Position numbers and translations under genes: made by a program. The notes beneath the pieces were generated by a model. That model was not told the origin of the DNA, ran no database searches, and saw only the letters and a list, made by a program, of their open reading frames with translations. DNA of 64,000 nucleotides from assembly GCA_900696575.1 (NCBI GenBank), contig CAADHD010000025.1, positions 149,753 through 213,752 of the forward strand, given 5' to 3'. Source of the DNA: an uncultured Bacteroidota bacterium. Lineage in GTDB: Bacteria; Bacteroidota; Bacteroidia; AKYH767-A; OLB10. Positions 17,533 through 29,140 of the stretch are shown one piece after another. Position 1 is the first letter of the stretch. Every line of letters starts with the position of its first letter.

Positions 17533-18660
17533 ATGATTATAGGAATACCCAACGAAACCAAACCCGGAGAAAACCGCGTAAGCATTACACCTGATGTAGT
17601 AAAGCAATTCATCAAAGCAGGCATGCAGGTAATAGTGGAAGACTCTGCAGGCTTGCGCTCTCATTTCAGCAATGAAAGTTATACGGCTGCAGGAGCTGTT
17701 GTAAAATCAAAGGATGAAGTGTTCAGTAAGGCAGATGTTATCTGTGCAGTCAATGCCCCTGCGGTTCATAACATCGGTTTAATGAAAAAGGAGGCAGTGC
17801 TTATCAGTTACCTGTTCGCATTGAGCAATCCTCAAATTGTGGAAGCATGCACATCAGCAGGCATTACCGCATTCAGCGTAGATGCCATTCCGCGAATTTC
17901 GCGCGCACAGAAAATGGATGCCCTCAGTTCGCAGGCTAATCTTGCCGGTTATAAAGCGGTCTTGATGGCTGCCAATGCCATCGGTAAAATTTTTCCGATG
18001 ATGACAACAGCTGCCGGAACTATTCGGCCCTGCAAAGTGGTGATTTTCGGAGCCGGTGTGGCAGGTCTGCAGGCCATTGCCACAGCCAAACGCCTTGGTG
18101 CAGTGGTTGAAGTAACCGACATACGTCCCGAAACCAAAGAGCAGGTAGAGTCGCTTGGCGGAAAATTTATAGTGGTAAAAGGCGATGACAGTGTAAAAAT
18201 TGAAGGCGGATATGTTAAAGGGGTTTCCGATGATTTTCTGAAACGTCAGCAGGAGCTTGTTGCCAAACATGTTGCCGATGCCGATGTGGTTATTACCACA
18301 GCATTGATTCCAGGCAAAAAAGCTCCGCTTCTTGTTACGGATGAAATGGTAAAATCCATGCGCGATGGTTCTGTCATTGTGGATATGGCTACCGAACAGG
18401 GAGGAAATGTGCAGGGAAGCAAAATGAACAAGACGGTTGTGAAACACCATGTTACCATTATTGGTGAAGCAAATATTACCAGCCAGTTGCCATCGGTTGC
18501 CAGCGATTTGTATGCACGAAACATTTTTGCATTCCTTACTCATCTGGCTACCAAAGATGGGTTCAAGTTTGAAATAGAAGAAGAAATAACCAAAGGAAGT
18601 ATGATCACTTTTAAAGGACAGGTAGTTCATCCCTCCTTACAAAAACCCGTAAACGCATAA
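17533..18660 (+). CDS. pntAA: Proton-translocating NAD(P) transhydrogenase, alpha subunit part 1 (NAD(H)-binding domain I)
   Basis: A 375-residue soluble subunit that binds NAD(H). It opens with MIIGIPNETKPGENRVS, the classic AlaDH/PntA start. It contains the RISRAQKMDALSSQANLAGYKAV segment and the Rossmann motif GAGVAGLQAIATAKRLGA. The frame extends upstream to 17353 inside lpxH, but similarity begins exactly at the ATG at 17533. Here the alpha subunit is split: this domain and the next gene (membrane part) are separate, as in Rhodospirillum rubrum. A TTTATTTG box at about 17501-17508 may be the -7 element. Three genes follow each other with gaps of 2 and 21 bases. Confidence 0.96.
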   Translation: MIIGIPNETKPGENRVSITPDVVKQFIKAGMQVIVEDSAGLRSHFSNESYTAAGAVVKSKDEVFSKADVICAVNAPAVHNIGLMKKEAVLISYLFALSNPQIVEACTSAGITAFSVDAIPRISRAQKMDALSSQANLAGYKAVLMAANAIGKIFPMMTTAAGTIRPCKVVIFGAGVAGLQAIATAKRLGAVVEVTDIRPETKEQVESLGGKFIVVKGDDSVKIEGGYVKGVSDDFLKRQQELVAKHVADADVVITTALIPGKKAPLLVTDEMVKSMRDGSVIVDMATEQGGNVQGSKMNKTVVKHHVTIIGEANITSQLPSVASDLYARNIFAFLTHLATKDGFKFEIEEEITKGSMITFKGQVVHPSLQKPVNA

Positions 18661-18662
18661 CT

Positions 18663-18971
18663 ATGATTGAACAGATTTTTGAATTTATCGGAAAACATGA
18701 AGAGATGATCTTCTTTATACTGCTCTCTGTTTTTGTTGGAGTGGAGGTGATTGGCGGAGTTCCCACTGTATTGCACACACCATTAATGAGCGGAGCCAAT
18801 GCCATACATGGGGTTGTAATCGTAGGAGCCATCATCGTTATGCTCAACCTCGAACCGGATAACCTTACAGGGCTGATACTCGGATTTCTGGCTGTTGTAC
18901 TTGGTACACTTAATGTGGTGGGCGGTTTTGTAGTAACCGACCGCATGTTGGAAATGTTTAAAAAGAAATAA
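18663..18971 (+). CDS. pntAB: Proton-translocating NAD(P) transhydrogenase, alpha subunit part 2 (membrane domain)
   Basis: A 102-residue protein with three membrane helices (starting near FFILLSVFVGVEVIG, AIHGVVIVGAIIVML and LILGFLAVVLGTLNVVGGF). The segment GGVPTVLHTPLMSGANAIHG is the family signature. It forms part of the proton channel together with the PntB membrane helices. The start is two bases after pntAA. Confidence 0.96.
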   Translation: MIEQIFEFIGKHEEMIFFILLSVFVGVEVIGGVPTVLHTPLMSGANAIHGVVIVGAIIVMLNLEPDNLTGLILGFLAVVLGTLNVVGGFVVTDRMLEMFKKK

Positions 18972-18992
18972 CCCGGCTCTCAGAAAAAATTT

Positions 18993-20432
18993 ATGACTCC
19001 CGATACGCTTTATCACCTTCGGACTTTTGTGTATTTATTCGCTTCGGTAACTTTTGTTATCGGCCTAAAACGAATGGGCAATCCGGCTACGGCCCGAGGT
19101 GGAAATCTTTTTGCAGCTGCCGGAATGATTTTAGCCATCATCGCTACAATTTTTATCAATGTCAAAAAGAATGTATTGGCCGATGGTACCATAGCATACA
19201 TTCAGTCGCAACCGGCATCCATCATTTACATTCTCATTTTTGTTGCCATTGCTCTTGGCACTGTCATCGGCTGGACAACTGCGAAGCGCGTACAGATGAC
19301 ACGTATGCCTGAGCTGGTGAGTATGTTTAACGGTATGGGTGGTGCCTGCGCGGCTTTAATAGGATTAATGGAGTTTCATCACAATACCGGTAATACCGGA
19401 GCCTTGATTGCCATCATTCTCGGCATGATTATCGGCAGCGTATCTTTTTCAGGTTCGGTCATTGCATATTTAAAACTTAACGGAACCATGCAGAAACCGG
19501 TAAGGCTTCCCTCTTACAACATCATCAATTCGGTTTGGATGCTGGCTATGTTTGTTTTTGGCGCGTACATGATTTTAGGAGGAACCGACAGCATGTTGTT
19601 ATTATACCTGCTCTTTGCTGTGGCCCTGGCTTATGGAATTTTATTTGTCATCCCCATCGGTGGCGCTGATATGCCTGTGGTTATTTCTTTGCTCAATTCT
19701 TTTACAGGATTAGCGGCTGCCTTTGGCGGATTCCTTTATGGAAACAAAGTAATGCTTACCGGAGGAATATTGGTTGGCTCTGCCGGAACACTGCTGACCA
19801 TTGTTATGTGCAAGGCCATGAACAGGCCGCTTTCCAACGTAATCTTCGGAGCATTTGGGGGAAGTACAGATGCCGGAAACACCACAGATGTAAAAGGCTC
19901 CATTAAAGATATGAGTGTAAGCGATGCTGCTGTTCTTCTCAATTATTCAAAGAAAGTGGTGATAGTTCCCGGTTATGGATTGGCAGTGGCACAGGCACAG
20001 CATGTTATTCATGAACTGGAAATGCTGCTGGAAGAAAGAGGTGTTGAAGTGAAATATGCCATTCATCCGGTGGCAGGCCGTATGCCCGGCCACATGAATG
20101 TATTGCTTGCCGAATCAAACGTAGATTATTCCAAATTAGTAGAGATGGATGACATTAATCCGGAATTAGAACAGACTGACGTTGTGCTGGTGGTAGGAGC
20201 AAATGACGTGGTAAATCCTGCCGCAAAAACGGACCCCTCCTCGCCTATCTACGGAATGCCGATTCTTGAAGTTGATAAAGCGAAAAACATCATCGTTAAC
20301 AAACGCAGCATGAGTGCCGGATATGCAGGCATAGAAAACCTGTTATTCTATAATCCGAAAACAAGCATGTTGTTTGGTGATGCCAAAAAAGCATTGTCTG
20401 AATTGGTTAATGAATTAAAGACGCTGGGATAA
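18993..20432 (+). CDS. pntB: Proton-translocating NAD(P) transhydrogenase, beta subunit
   Basis: A 479-residue subunit with about nine membrane helices (residues 5-290) and a C-terminal NADP(H)-binding domain III. The domain III signature is VVIVPGYGLAVAQAQH, then GRMPGHMNVLLAE, and further on VLVVGANDVVNPAA. Together with PntAA and PntAB it couples proton entry to NADPH formation from NADH and NADP. The gene ends 14 bases from the end of the convergent histidine kinase gene, with no clear terminator hairpin between. Confidence 0.97.
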   Translation: MTPDTLYHLRTFVYLFASVTFVIGLKRMGNPATARGGNLFAAAGMILAIIATIFINVKKNVLADGTIAYIQSQPASIIYILIFVAIALGTVIGWTTAKRVQMTRMPELVSMFNGMGGACAALIGLMEFHHNTGNTGALIAIILGMIIGSVSFSGSVIAYLKLNGTMQKPVRLPSYNIINSVWMLAMFVFGAYMILGGTDSMLLLYLLFAVALAYGILFVIPIGGADMPVVISLLNSFTGLAAAFGGFLYGNKVMLTGGILVGSAGTLLTIVMCKAMNRPLSNVIFGAFGGSTDAGNTTDVKGSIKDMSVSDAAVLLNYSKKVVIVPGYGLAVAQAQHVIHELEMLLEERGVEVKYAIHPVAGRMPGHMNVLLAESNVDYSKLVEMDDINPELEQTDVVLVVGANDVVNPAAKTDPSSPIYGMPILEVDKAKNIIVNKRSMSAGYAGIENLLFYNPKTSMLFGDAKKALSELVNELKTLG

Positions 20433-20445
20433 ATCACCGCAGCCA

Positions 20446-21840
20446 TTACTGCATTTCGGCAGAATCGAGAACCCGGGCGGGTAAATCAATAATAAATGAC
20501 GCTCCTCCCAACCTGCTTTTTGAAATGGAGATTTTTCCTCCTTCATCATCAATCAGTTTTTTCACAATAGCTAAACCTACTCCGAGACTTTCAAAATCGT
20601 CTCGTGCCTTTAAGGTTTGAAAAATCACGAACACTTTTTCATAAAATTTTTCATCAATACCGGGGCCGTTATCGCAAATCTGAATTTGTATTCCGCTGGC
20701 CGATTCTCTTACATTGATCTCAATTTTCACCTCCGGTTTGTCGCAATGCTTGATTGAATTACTAATGATATTAAGAAGAATCTGCTGAAATTTCACTTTA
20801 CAAAGCTTAACATTTTCAAGATTGTCTTTAATGAAAATGTTGGTCAGTGAAGCAGCGTTGAGTAATTCAATACTGTCAAGAATAGCTGCTTTAAGATTAA
20901 AAGTTACAGGCTCTTCATGCTGTCTTCCGGTTTTTGAATATGTAAGTATTCCGTTAATAAGGCCTTCCATTCTGACAACACGCGATTTAATGGTCTTCAG
21001 ATGGCTGTCCGCCTCAGCCTTCATGCCATGCACGAGTGCTTCTTCAATAAAATCACTCAGGCTGCCTATGGCCCGTAACGGAGCTTTCAGATCATGTGAA
21101 ACTACATAGGCAAACTTATCAAGCTCTGCAATAGTGCGTTCCAGCGACAAATTAGCCTGCTGCAATTGAATGTTTTTATAAGCCAACTCATCGCGCTGTT
21201 CTGTTACTCTTTGAATAATGATATTTCTTCCGCTGTTAACATACCGGCCATGCACAATCAATAAAAAGAATACAAACAACGCATTGAATAAAAAATCTTC
21301 CTCTATGTGGGCAATGTCATGATTGAGAAATGCAAAGGAAGTAAGATCAGAATGACGGGTGATGAAAAAAATGGCTAACACATGAATGGTAAAGATTGCT
21401 GTCATGTACTGCCCTCCCTTTTTTCCCAGTAACATAAATGCATACAATATCAAAACCGGGAAGTATAAAATATTTGCCGATCTTATGCCACCGGTACTGT
21501 AAGCTACAATATGAAGCAAAACAAAAGCAGAGAGCAAAACAACCACATATCCTGAAAACAACTGCTTCACTTCCCGTATCCGGTAAAAATTAAAAAGCAT
21601 AACAACCGAAAGGGCCGGCAGCAACCAGTGCAAGCTGTTAAGAGATTCAAACATCACACACATTTTGATAAAAACGCCTAAGCTGACCAGTGACCCTGTA
21701 ACAGAAAAAATTCTGAAAAGCGAAAAACGCTGCAACTCCAGTATATCAGCCTTATCAATAGACTTATACATGCTTTCCCTGCCAATGCATAGGCTCAGCT
21801 TTTTCAAACCCAAGAAAAGAACCCGCACGAAGCGCTTCAT
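20446..21840 (-). CDS. Membrane sensor histidine kinase
   Basis: A 464-residue kinase. About six membrane helices occupy residues 38-198, so the sensor is within the membrane rather than in a large periplasmic domain. A short coiled linker (about 205-240) leads to the H-box VVSHDLKAPLRAI with His249. ATP-binding blocks are the N-box (NSIKH at 361), the G1 box (CDNGPGID at 389) and the G2 box (GVGLAIV at 420). No receiver domain is fused and no response regulator gene is adjacent, so it is an orphan; the signal is unknown. The start could also be the Met at residue 24. Divergent from ligA. Confidence 0.92.
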   Translation of the reverse strand: MKRFVRVLFLGLKKLSLCIGRESMYKSIDKADILELQRFSLFRIFSVTGSLVSLGVFIKMCVMFESLNSLHWLLPALSVVMLFNFYRIREVKQLFSGYVVVLLSAFVLLHIVAYSTGGIRSANILYFPVLILYAFMLLGKKGGQYMTAIFTIHVLAIFFITRHSDLTSFAFLNHDIAHIEEDFLFNALFVFFLLIVHGRYVNSGRNIIIQRVTEQRDELAYKNIQLQQANLSLERTIAELDKFAYVVSHDLKAPLRAIGSLSDFIEEALVHGMKAEADSHLKTIKSRVVRMEGLINGILTYSKTGRQHEEPVTFNLKAAILDSIELLNAASLTNIFIKDNLENVKLCKVKFQQILLNIISNSIKHCDKPEVKIEINVRESASGIQIQICDNGPGIDEKFYEKVFVIFQTLKARDDFESLGVGLAIVKKLIDDEGGKISISKSRLGGASFIIDLPARVLDSAEMQ

Positions 21841-21948
21841 ACCGGCATTTATACCTCAACCTCTATAATTGGTTGCATTTGCTAAGAGATCACCTCACCC
21901 CATCAAAAAACGGCAGCACCTTTAAGGTCAACTTTTTCATAGTAAGAA

Positions 21949-21956
21949 TATATTTG
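21949..21956 (+). promoter_or_regulatory. Probable -7 box TATATTTG of ligA
   Basis: Exact TAnnTTTG match ending eight bases before the ligA ATG, so transcription would begin at or next to the start codon. A well-placed -33 TTG is not evident. Confidence 0.55.
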
Positions 21957-21960
21957 CTGA

Positions 21961-23970
<2,010 letters not shown>

Positions 23971-23990
23971 TTTTTTCATCTCTTTGCATC

Positions 23991-24551
23991 ATGCCTGTCA
24001 ATAAAAAACTGAGATCAGCCATTGCATCTTACCTGCTTTCAAGAGAGATTAAGCTCAGTAAACGAAAAGGGGTTTCGGTTTCACTTGAAGCGGCTTCTAC
24101 CATCGGCATTGTGTATGATTCATCCAGCGAAAAAGTTTATGAGTTGATTAAAAAGACAGTGAAAGACCTGCGCGCCATGCAGAAAGATGTGCTTGCTTTG
24201 GGATATTACAATAGAAAAGAATTGCCGCCAATGCGTTTTGCAAAACTGGGTATGGATTTCTTCACGCGCAAAGCGCTCAACTGGCAGATGAAACCATCCG
24301 GAACAGTAGTTTCTAACTTTATTGCCCTTCCTTTTGACATTCTTATCATTCTGCACAGTGAACAAATCATACCTATCCGGTTTATAGCAGCACACTCGCA
24401 TGCAAAATTTAAAATCGGCAAATTTGATTCGCGCAATGAACAGGTGTGCGATATGATGATTGATACAAGAGAGGAATCCTCTTCAGCCAGACTTCTGGAA
24501 CAAATTCTCAAATACTTAAACATGATTAAAAATGACTACCAGAAAATTTAA
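23991..24551 (+). CDS. Conserved protein of unknown function between ligA and dapA (DUF6913-like)
   Basis: A 186-residue soluble protein without a signal peptide or membrane helix. I recognise no enzyme motif. It resembles the small family found beside dapA in Bacteroidota (I recall it as DUF6913), with segments such as GIVYDSS near residue 40, FDILIILHS and KFKIGKFDS. The predicted pattern is alternating strands and helices. The ATG is five bases after a TCTCTTTG box (23979-23986), so it may have its own near-leaderless promoter as well as read-through from ligA. Its last 20 bases overlap the dapA start in another frame, which suggests translational coupling to lysine/peptidoglycan precursor synthesis. 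Confidence 0.7.
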   Translation: MPVNKKLRSAIASYLLSREIKLSKRKGVSVSLEAASTIGIVYDSSSEKVYELIKKTVKDLRAMQKDVLALGYYNRKELPPMRFAKLGMDFFTRKALNWQMKPSGTVVSNFIALPFDILIILHSEQIIPIRFIAAHSHAKFKIGKFDSRNEQVCDMMIDTREESSSARLLEQILKYLNMIKNDYQKI

Positions 24552-25434
24552 AGGGACCGGAGTTGCATTAGTTACTCCTTTTCATAAAGACGGAAGTATT
24601 GATTTCAAAGGTCTTGAAAAACTGATTGAGAGCCTCATTGCAGGCAAGGCTGATTATCTTGTAGTGATGGGAACAACCGGTGAAACTCCGGTTTTATCAA
24701 AGGATGAAAAAAATGCACTGCTTTCTTTTACCAAAGAAATCAATAACGGCCGACTGCCTTTAGTACTGGGCATAGGAGGAAATAATACACGCGAAGTGGT
24801 GAATTGCATTCGCGAAGCTGACCTTGACGGGGTAGATGCCATTCTTTCCGTATCACCTTATTACAATCGCCCCGGACAAAAGGGAATTGTGCAGCACTTC
24901 AAAATGGTAGCAGGCAATTCGCCTGTTCCGGTTATTCTTTACAATGTGCCCGGTCGTACCGGAAGCAACATGTTAGCTGAAACAACACTTGAACTTTCTG
25001 CAGCTTCTGATAACATCATCGGCATCAAAGAAGCTTCGGGAAATCTTGATCAGGTTACTCATATTTTGGCTCACCGACCGAAAGATTTTCTGGTGATTTC
25101 CGGTGATGATAATCTTACTTATCCTTTGATGGCACTTGGGGCTGACGGGGTTATTTCCGTAGTGGCCAATGCCTTCCCGCGTGACTATGCCGCAATGGTG
25201 AGGCTCTGTCTGAAAGGTGAATTCGAAAAAGCATGCAAGCTGCATTTCCGGTTTCTTGATATTTATAAATTACTTTTTGCCGAAGGTAATCCTGTAGGAG
25301 TTAAAGCTGCTCTCTCCGCATTGAATATCTGCTCCGAACAGGTACGCCTGCCTTTGGTACCCGCTTCGAAAAACCTGATGAATAAAATTTCGGAATTAAT
25401 TGACCGCGATTTTGAAATAATCAGCGAAAAATAA
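24532..25434 (+). CDS. dapA: 4-hydroxy-tetrahydrodipicolinate synthase
   Basis: Condenses pyruvate with aspartate semialdehyde, the first committed step to lysine and diaminopimelate. The 300-residue protein shows VALVTPFHKDGSID at the N-terminus and GTTGETPVLSKDE for substrate binding. The catalytic Tyr is in VSPYYNRPGQKG and the Schiff-base Lys in GIKEASG. The start overlaps the preceding gene by 20 bases; the ATG at 24532 is fixed by the conserved N-terminus. The end is three bases from the end of the convergent glycosyltransferase. Confidence 0.96.
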   Translation: MTTRKFKGTGVALVTPFHKDGSIDFKGLEKLIESLIAGKADYLVVMGTTGETPVLSKDEKNALLSFTKEINNGRLPLVLGIGGNNTREVVNCIREADLDGVDAILSVSPYYNRPGQKGIVQHFKMVAGNSPVPVILYNVPGRTGSNMLAETTLELSAASDNIIGIKEASGNLDQVTHILAHRPKDFLVISGDDNLTYPLMALGADGVISVVANAFPRDYAAMVRLCLKGEFEKACKLHFRFLDIYKLLFAEGNPVGVKAALSALNICSEQVRLPLVPASKNLMNKISELIDRDFEIISEK

Positions 25435-25436
25435 AA

Positions 25437-26834
25437 TCACATCTCCGTAATCAACGGTACAAATGGAATTTCAGAAGCCATGTTGCTTGCTTTGGTTACC
25501 GTTGCTTTCATTTTCTGATTGTCATAAACCGCTCTCAAAGCTGTGTTGAATGATAATAAGGCCATGGCGATTCCCGAAACCAAAGGATTATTAGTAGCTT
25601 TCTGAGGTACATCGCTGAGATTTCGAACCATTCCATACAAATCATCCATCACCTGTGAAGTATGCTTTACATCAAAATGATTCTTTACATGCACACGGGC
25701 ATTCCGGGCAAAACGGTTATAATCTTCTCTTCCCATTTCATAAAATGTACGGATGGATTGAGCCAGATTATCCGTATCGCGCTCTTCGGAAAGTATTCCG
25801 GTAACTCCATGTAATACTTCCTCCGGAATATCGCAATGGCGGGTTGAAATAACCGGCATGCCTGTTGCCTGCGCATCCAGTAACACAACAGGCGCTCCTC
25901 CCTCACAATCGCGGTTGGAGGCATAAGTGCTCGGCTGAATCATTACATCAAAGTCTTTCAGAAACTCATACATGGTTCCTGAATCAATCTGTTCAATAAA
26001 CCGAACCTTTGAAAGAATGTCGTATTGAATGCAATAGTCAATTAAATACTTTTTCAATTCATCATTACCGGCACCTACCAATGTCAGAGTCATATTCGGA
26101 CATTGTGAATGCGCTTTCACAAATGCCTGCAGTGTATAAATATGGCCTTTCTTCTCTGCCATGTTACTCATCTGTATCAGATTAAGTCTGCCCGGCTCTT
26201 TCACCCGTGCAAAATAGGGAGCCTTGATAAAATCAATTCCGAGATGGACAATCAGAATTTTCTCTGCAGGGCAACCATATCTTTCTAGAATAGAGGCTCC
26301 ATGGCTTCCTTCACAAATAAATAAGTCGGCTTCATTGAATATTGTCTTATACCGGTCTAACCATTTTGGATATGTGAACGGAAGGCTTTCATAATCGAAT
26401 CCGTAGAAGGAAATAATAAATGGCCGGCCTGTAATTTTTTTCAACGGAAGGAAATACCAGGCTGTGTGAGCAAAGTGAGCGTGCAATATGTCAATCTTAT
26501 GCAGATTGATCTGTGATGCTAAATGAGATAAGTATTTTGAGAAAAGTATATTGTTTTTTAAACGTGAAAACAGTTTTGACCACAAACCGGCTTCTTGTTC
26601 TTCTGCGCGTTCCAGCATTTTATGGCCGGCATAATCCGGATTCTCAATAAAAGTAAACTCAGGAACCTTAAATTGATTATTCACATAATGAAGGGCAGCA
26701 ATGTAAGTGTTTGCCGATGGAAGATTATGCAACATTCTGAATGCCCAGTTTTGGGAATGAGGAAGGTATGACTCAAATAAATGAAGGACTGAAGGAACTG
26801 ATTTATTCATCGGATTCTCAATACATAACGGCAT
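25437..26834 (-). CDS. GT4-family glycosyltransferase
   Basis: A 465-residue GT-B fold enzyme. The N-terminal half has HLFESYLPHSQNWA and HAHFAHTAWYFLPL, typical of exopolysaccharide-type acceptor domains. The donor half carries IQMSNMAEKKGHIYTLQAF and the nucleotide-sugar block GGAPVVLLDAQATGMPVIST, with the downstream Glu in PEEVLHG. It probably adds a sugar to a surface glycan at the inner membrane; donor and acceptor are unknown. An internal ATG at residue 9 is an alternative start. Last gene of the ispF-led minus-strand operon; the annotated start lies two bases from the YigZ stop. Confidence 0.88.
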   Translation of the reverse strand: MPLCIENPMNKSVPSVLHLFESYLPHSQNWAFRMLHNLPSANTYIAALHYVNNQFKVPEFTFIENPDYAGHKMLERAEEQEAGLWSKLFSRLKNNILFSKYLSHLASQINLHKIDILHAHFAHTAWYFLPLKKITGRPFIISFYGFDYESLPFTYPKWLDRYKTIFNEADLFICEGSHGASILERYGCPAEKILIVHLGIDFIKAPYFARVKEPGRLNLIQMSNMAEKKGHIYTLQAFVKAHSQCPNMTLTLVGAGNDELKKYLIDYCIQYDILSKVRFIEQIDSGTMYEFLKDFDVMIQPSTYASNRDCEGGAPVVLLDAQATGMPVISTRHCDIPEEVLHGVTGILSEERDTDNLAQSIRTFYEMGREDYNRFARNARVHVKNHFDVKHTSQVMDDLYGMVRNLSDVPQKATNNPLVSGIAMALLSFNTALRAVYDNQKMKATVTKASNMASEIPFVPLITEM

Positions 26835-26835
26835 A

Positions 26836-27414
26836 TCAAGAACTGTGCAAAAGTTGGTATTTTCTCAACTCTTTGCTAAAGGATTCGAAAAAGTTTTTTT
26901 TCAAGGTTACGGAAAGAAGGGCAGGATCTCCATTGGCAACTATGTTCACTTCTGCATGGTGTCTTTTAGCCAAAATAAATACTTCATTAATCAGTATAAA
27001 CGGAACCCTGATTTCAATCTGTTTAACGGGAATAAATGCTTTCAGTTCAGCATGCATTAAAGCACTTTCACCGGCTTGTTTATACGCATCTATCAAACCC
27101 GGAACACCTAATTTCTTACCTCCGTAATATCGGGCTACAAATATGGCTGTATTAACCAACTGATGCTTTAATAACAGATTCATCAGAGGCTTACCGGCTG
27201 TGCCTTTAGGCTCTCCCGCATCGGTACTGAAAACCGCTTCCGGATTTGCAAGGCGATAAGCATAGCAGATATGGGTGGCTGAATCATGCTCTTTTTTAAA
27301 TTCGTTCCGCCTTGCGGCTATCTGTTCTTGGGAATGGACAGGAAGAATCATGGAAACAAACCGGCTTCCCGACACTTTAAATAATCCATAAGCAGCATCA
27401 GATACTATTTTCAT
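26836..27414 (-). CDS. YigZ/IMPACT-family protein
   Basis: A 192-residue protein with the UPF0029/Impact N-terminal domain. Visible are KVSGSRFVSMILPV, ATHICYAYR, the signature DAGEPKGTAGKPLMNLL, and VARYYGGKKLGVPGLIDAY. The C-terminal DUF1949-like domain follows. YIH1/IMPACT proteins in eukaryotes modulate GCN2; the bacterial role is unsettled, possibly linked to translation. Member of the minus-strand operon; it ends two bases before the glycosyltransferase and starts four bases after the permease. Confidence 0.9.
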   Translation of the reverse strand: MKIVSDAAYGLFKVSGSRFVSMILPVHSQEQIAARRNEFKKEHDSATHICYAYRLANPEAVFSTDAGEPKGTAGKPLMNLLLKHQLVNTAIFVARYYGGKKLGVPGLIDAYKQAGESALMHAELKAFIPVKQIEIRVPFILINEVFILAKRHHAEVNIVANGDPALLSVTLKKNFFESFSKELRKYQLLHSS

Positions 27415-27417
27415 TTC

Positions 27418-28638
27418 TCAATCAAAACGCAGAACAGAAACAGGATTGATGTTACGGATGATGGCCGAAGGTATGATTAAAATCAACATGGCAACCAGAA
27501 GCACTCCTCCATTAATTATCAGCAATGAAGCCGGACTCAGACTTACAGGCATTACACTCATATAATAAGAATCTTCGGGTAAGGTAATCAACTTAAATCT
27601 GTATTGAAGAAACATCAGAAATCCGGCCAAAACATTTCCGGCCGCCATACCTATCAACAAAATATAACCGGTAATAAGGATGAAAACCTTCCGAAGACTT
27701 GCATTGCTTGCACCAATGGTCTTCATTACCCCCGTAAAGAAAGATTGTTCAAGAATAAGTATGAGCAATACAATAATCAGGTTGATAACAGCCACCGCAA
27801 CAATGAGAGTAATGATGATGATGGTATTTAAATCTATCAAATGAAGCCAGTTAAATATCTGCGGGAATAAATCATAAATGGTTTCGGCCCGCCATAAAGG
27901 CGGAATTATTGTTTCAATTCCTTCCTTAACACGATTGATTTGTGAGAAAGAATTTACTTCTGTTTCATATCCCGTAACCTGATCTTGACTCCATCCGTTC
28001 AGCTTCTGAATCAATGAGAGGTTGCAGAAGGCGTACAGCTTATCAAACTCTTCCATTCCTGTATCATATATTCCTGTTATTTTCATTTTCCTTACACGGG
28101 GAGGATCCTGAATAAAATAAACAAGCAGTTCATCATCCGTTTTTTTATTAAGCATAGACGAAAGCCTCCGGCTAATCAATACCGGCTGCTTACCTTCCGA
28201 ATTAAAAAATTGCAGACCCCCATCGCTTATGCTATTCTGAAAACTTGAATTGTAAAAAGAAGAATCCACTCCCTTTAACACAATACCCTGAACATCTTCA
28301 TCTGTTTTTATGATTCCGTTTTTGTAAGCAAAAGGATAAATGGACTTTAAACCCTTTACCGCCCGTACCTTCTTTTCAAAGGTTATGTCTCTTTCAACCG
28401 GTTGAGTTTCGAATGAGTTGTTCATATCAAAGCGTGAAATGCGCAGATGTGCCGTAAAGCCTGTCAGTTTTTCGGAAATGCTCTTCTTGAATCCGCCAAC
28501 AATCATTACGGATAATGCTATAGCGGCCACTCCGAGCATTACTGTAATGACAGCAATAATGACAGCAGGCCGTGACAGCAGATTTTTTCCATCTGCGCCT
28601 TTAATCAGTTTGCGGGCAATGAAAAACTCTAATTGCAT
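27418..28638 (-). CDS. LolC/LolE-like FtsX-family ABC permease
   Basis: A 406-residue inner-membrane protein with one helix at the N-terminus (PAVIIAVITVMLGVAAIALSV), a large periplasmic MacB-like domain (about residues 50-260), and three helices at the end. The start FIARKLIKGADGKNLLSRPAVIIA is typical of Bacteroidota LolE homologues. Family knowledge points to lipoprotein release toward the outer membrane, or to related envelope export. The ATPase partner (LolD) is not in this window. Within the operon, cdd ends seven bases upstream. Confidence 0.85.
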   Translation of the reverse strand: MQLEFFIARKLIKGADGKNLLSRPAVIIAVITVMLGVAAIALSVMIVGGFKKSISEKLTGFTAHLRISRFDMNNSFETQPVERDITFEKKVRAVKGLKSIYPFAYKNGIIKTDEDVQGIVLKGVDSSFYNSSFQNSISDGGLQFFNSEGKQPVLISRRLSSMLNKKTDDELLVYFIQDPPRVRKMKITGIYDTGMEEFDKLYAFCNLSLIQKLNGWSQDQVTGYETEVNSFSQINRVKEGIETIIPPLWRAETIYDLFPQIFNWLHLIDLNTIIIITLIVAVAVINLIIVLLILILEQSFFTGVMKTIGASNASLRKVFILITGYILLIGMAAGNVLAGFLMFLQYRFKLITLPEDSYYMSVMPVSLSPASLLIINGGVLLVAMLILIIPSAIIRNINPVSVLRFD

Positions 28639-28644
28639 GAGGTT

Positions 28645-29136
28645 TTATTTTTCCTTCAGGCTGTCACTGCTGAAAAGAAAAGGAAGCAACGCTTTTACAC
28701 TGTTTAAAATTACATACTGATCTTTTTCAGTCATCATTATGATCCGGATAGGGTAACCATACCGGTGTTCAAACTCGGCCATTACCTGGCGGCAGTCGCC
28801 ACAGGGGCTGACCGGATGAGGCTGATGATGATTATTTAAAACAGCACTAATGGCAACGGCTATTATTTTTTTTCCGGGACAGGCAGATCCCGCATGGAAG
28901 AATGCAACCCGTTCGGCACATAAACCCGATGGGTATGCAGCATTCTCCTGATTGCTTCCTTTTATGATGGTTCCGTCATCCATCAGTAATGCAGCACCCA
29001 CTTTAAATCCTGAATACGGTGCATAGGCATTACGGCATGCTTCCATTGCAGCATTCATTAACATGGCATCCTTTTCAGGAAGTTCTTCTTTGCCGGAACA
29101 TGTGCTGAACGTTATCCGAAGTGTATTTTCTTTCAT
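28645..29136 (-). CDS. cdd: Cytidine deaminase
   Basis: Deaminates cytidine and deoxycytidine to the uridine forms in pyrimidine salvage. The 163-residue length and the motifs fit the small tetrameric type: CAERVAFF gives a Cys zinc ligand and the catalytic Glu, and PCGDCRQ gives the other two Cys. FKVGAALLMDDG with NQENAAYPSGLCAER forms the nucleoside site. An N-terminal extension of about 25 residues precedes the core. It is four bases from ispF in the same operon. Confidence 0.95.
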   Translation of the reverse strand: MKENTLRITFSTCSGKEELPEKDAMLMNAAMEACRNAYAPYSGFKVGAALLMDDGTIIKGSNQENAAYPSGLCAERVAFFHAGSACPGKKIIAVAISAVLNNHHQPHPVSPCGDCRQVMAEFEHRYGYPIRIIMMTEKDQYVILNSVKALLPFLFSSDSLKEK

Positions 29137-29140
29137 AAGA

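Noticed and set aside
17854-18630. 258-codon open frame on the minus strand
   Set aside because: It lies wholly inside pntAA, whose motifs are unambiguous. The peptide is rich in His, Cys and Asn without domain pattern, typical of an antisense shadow.
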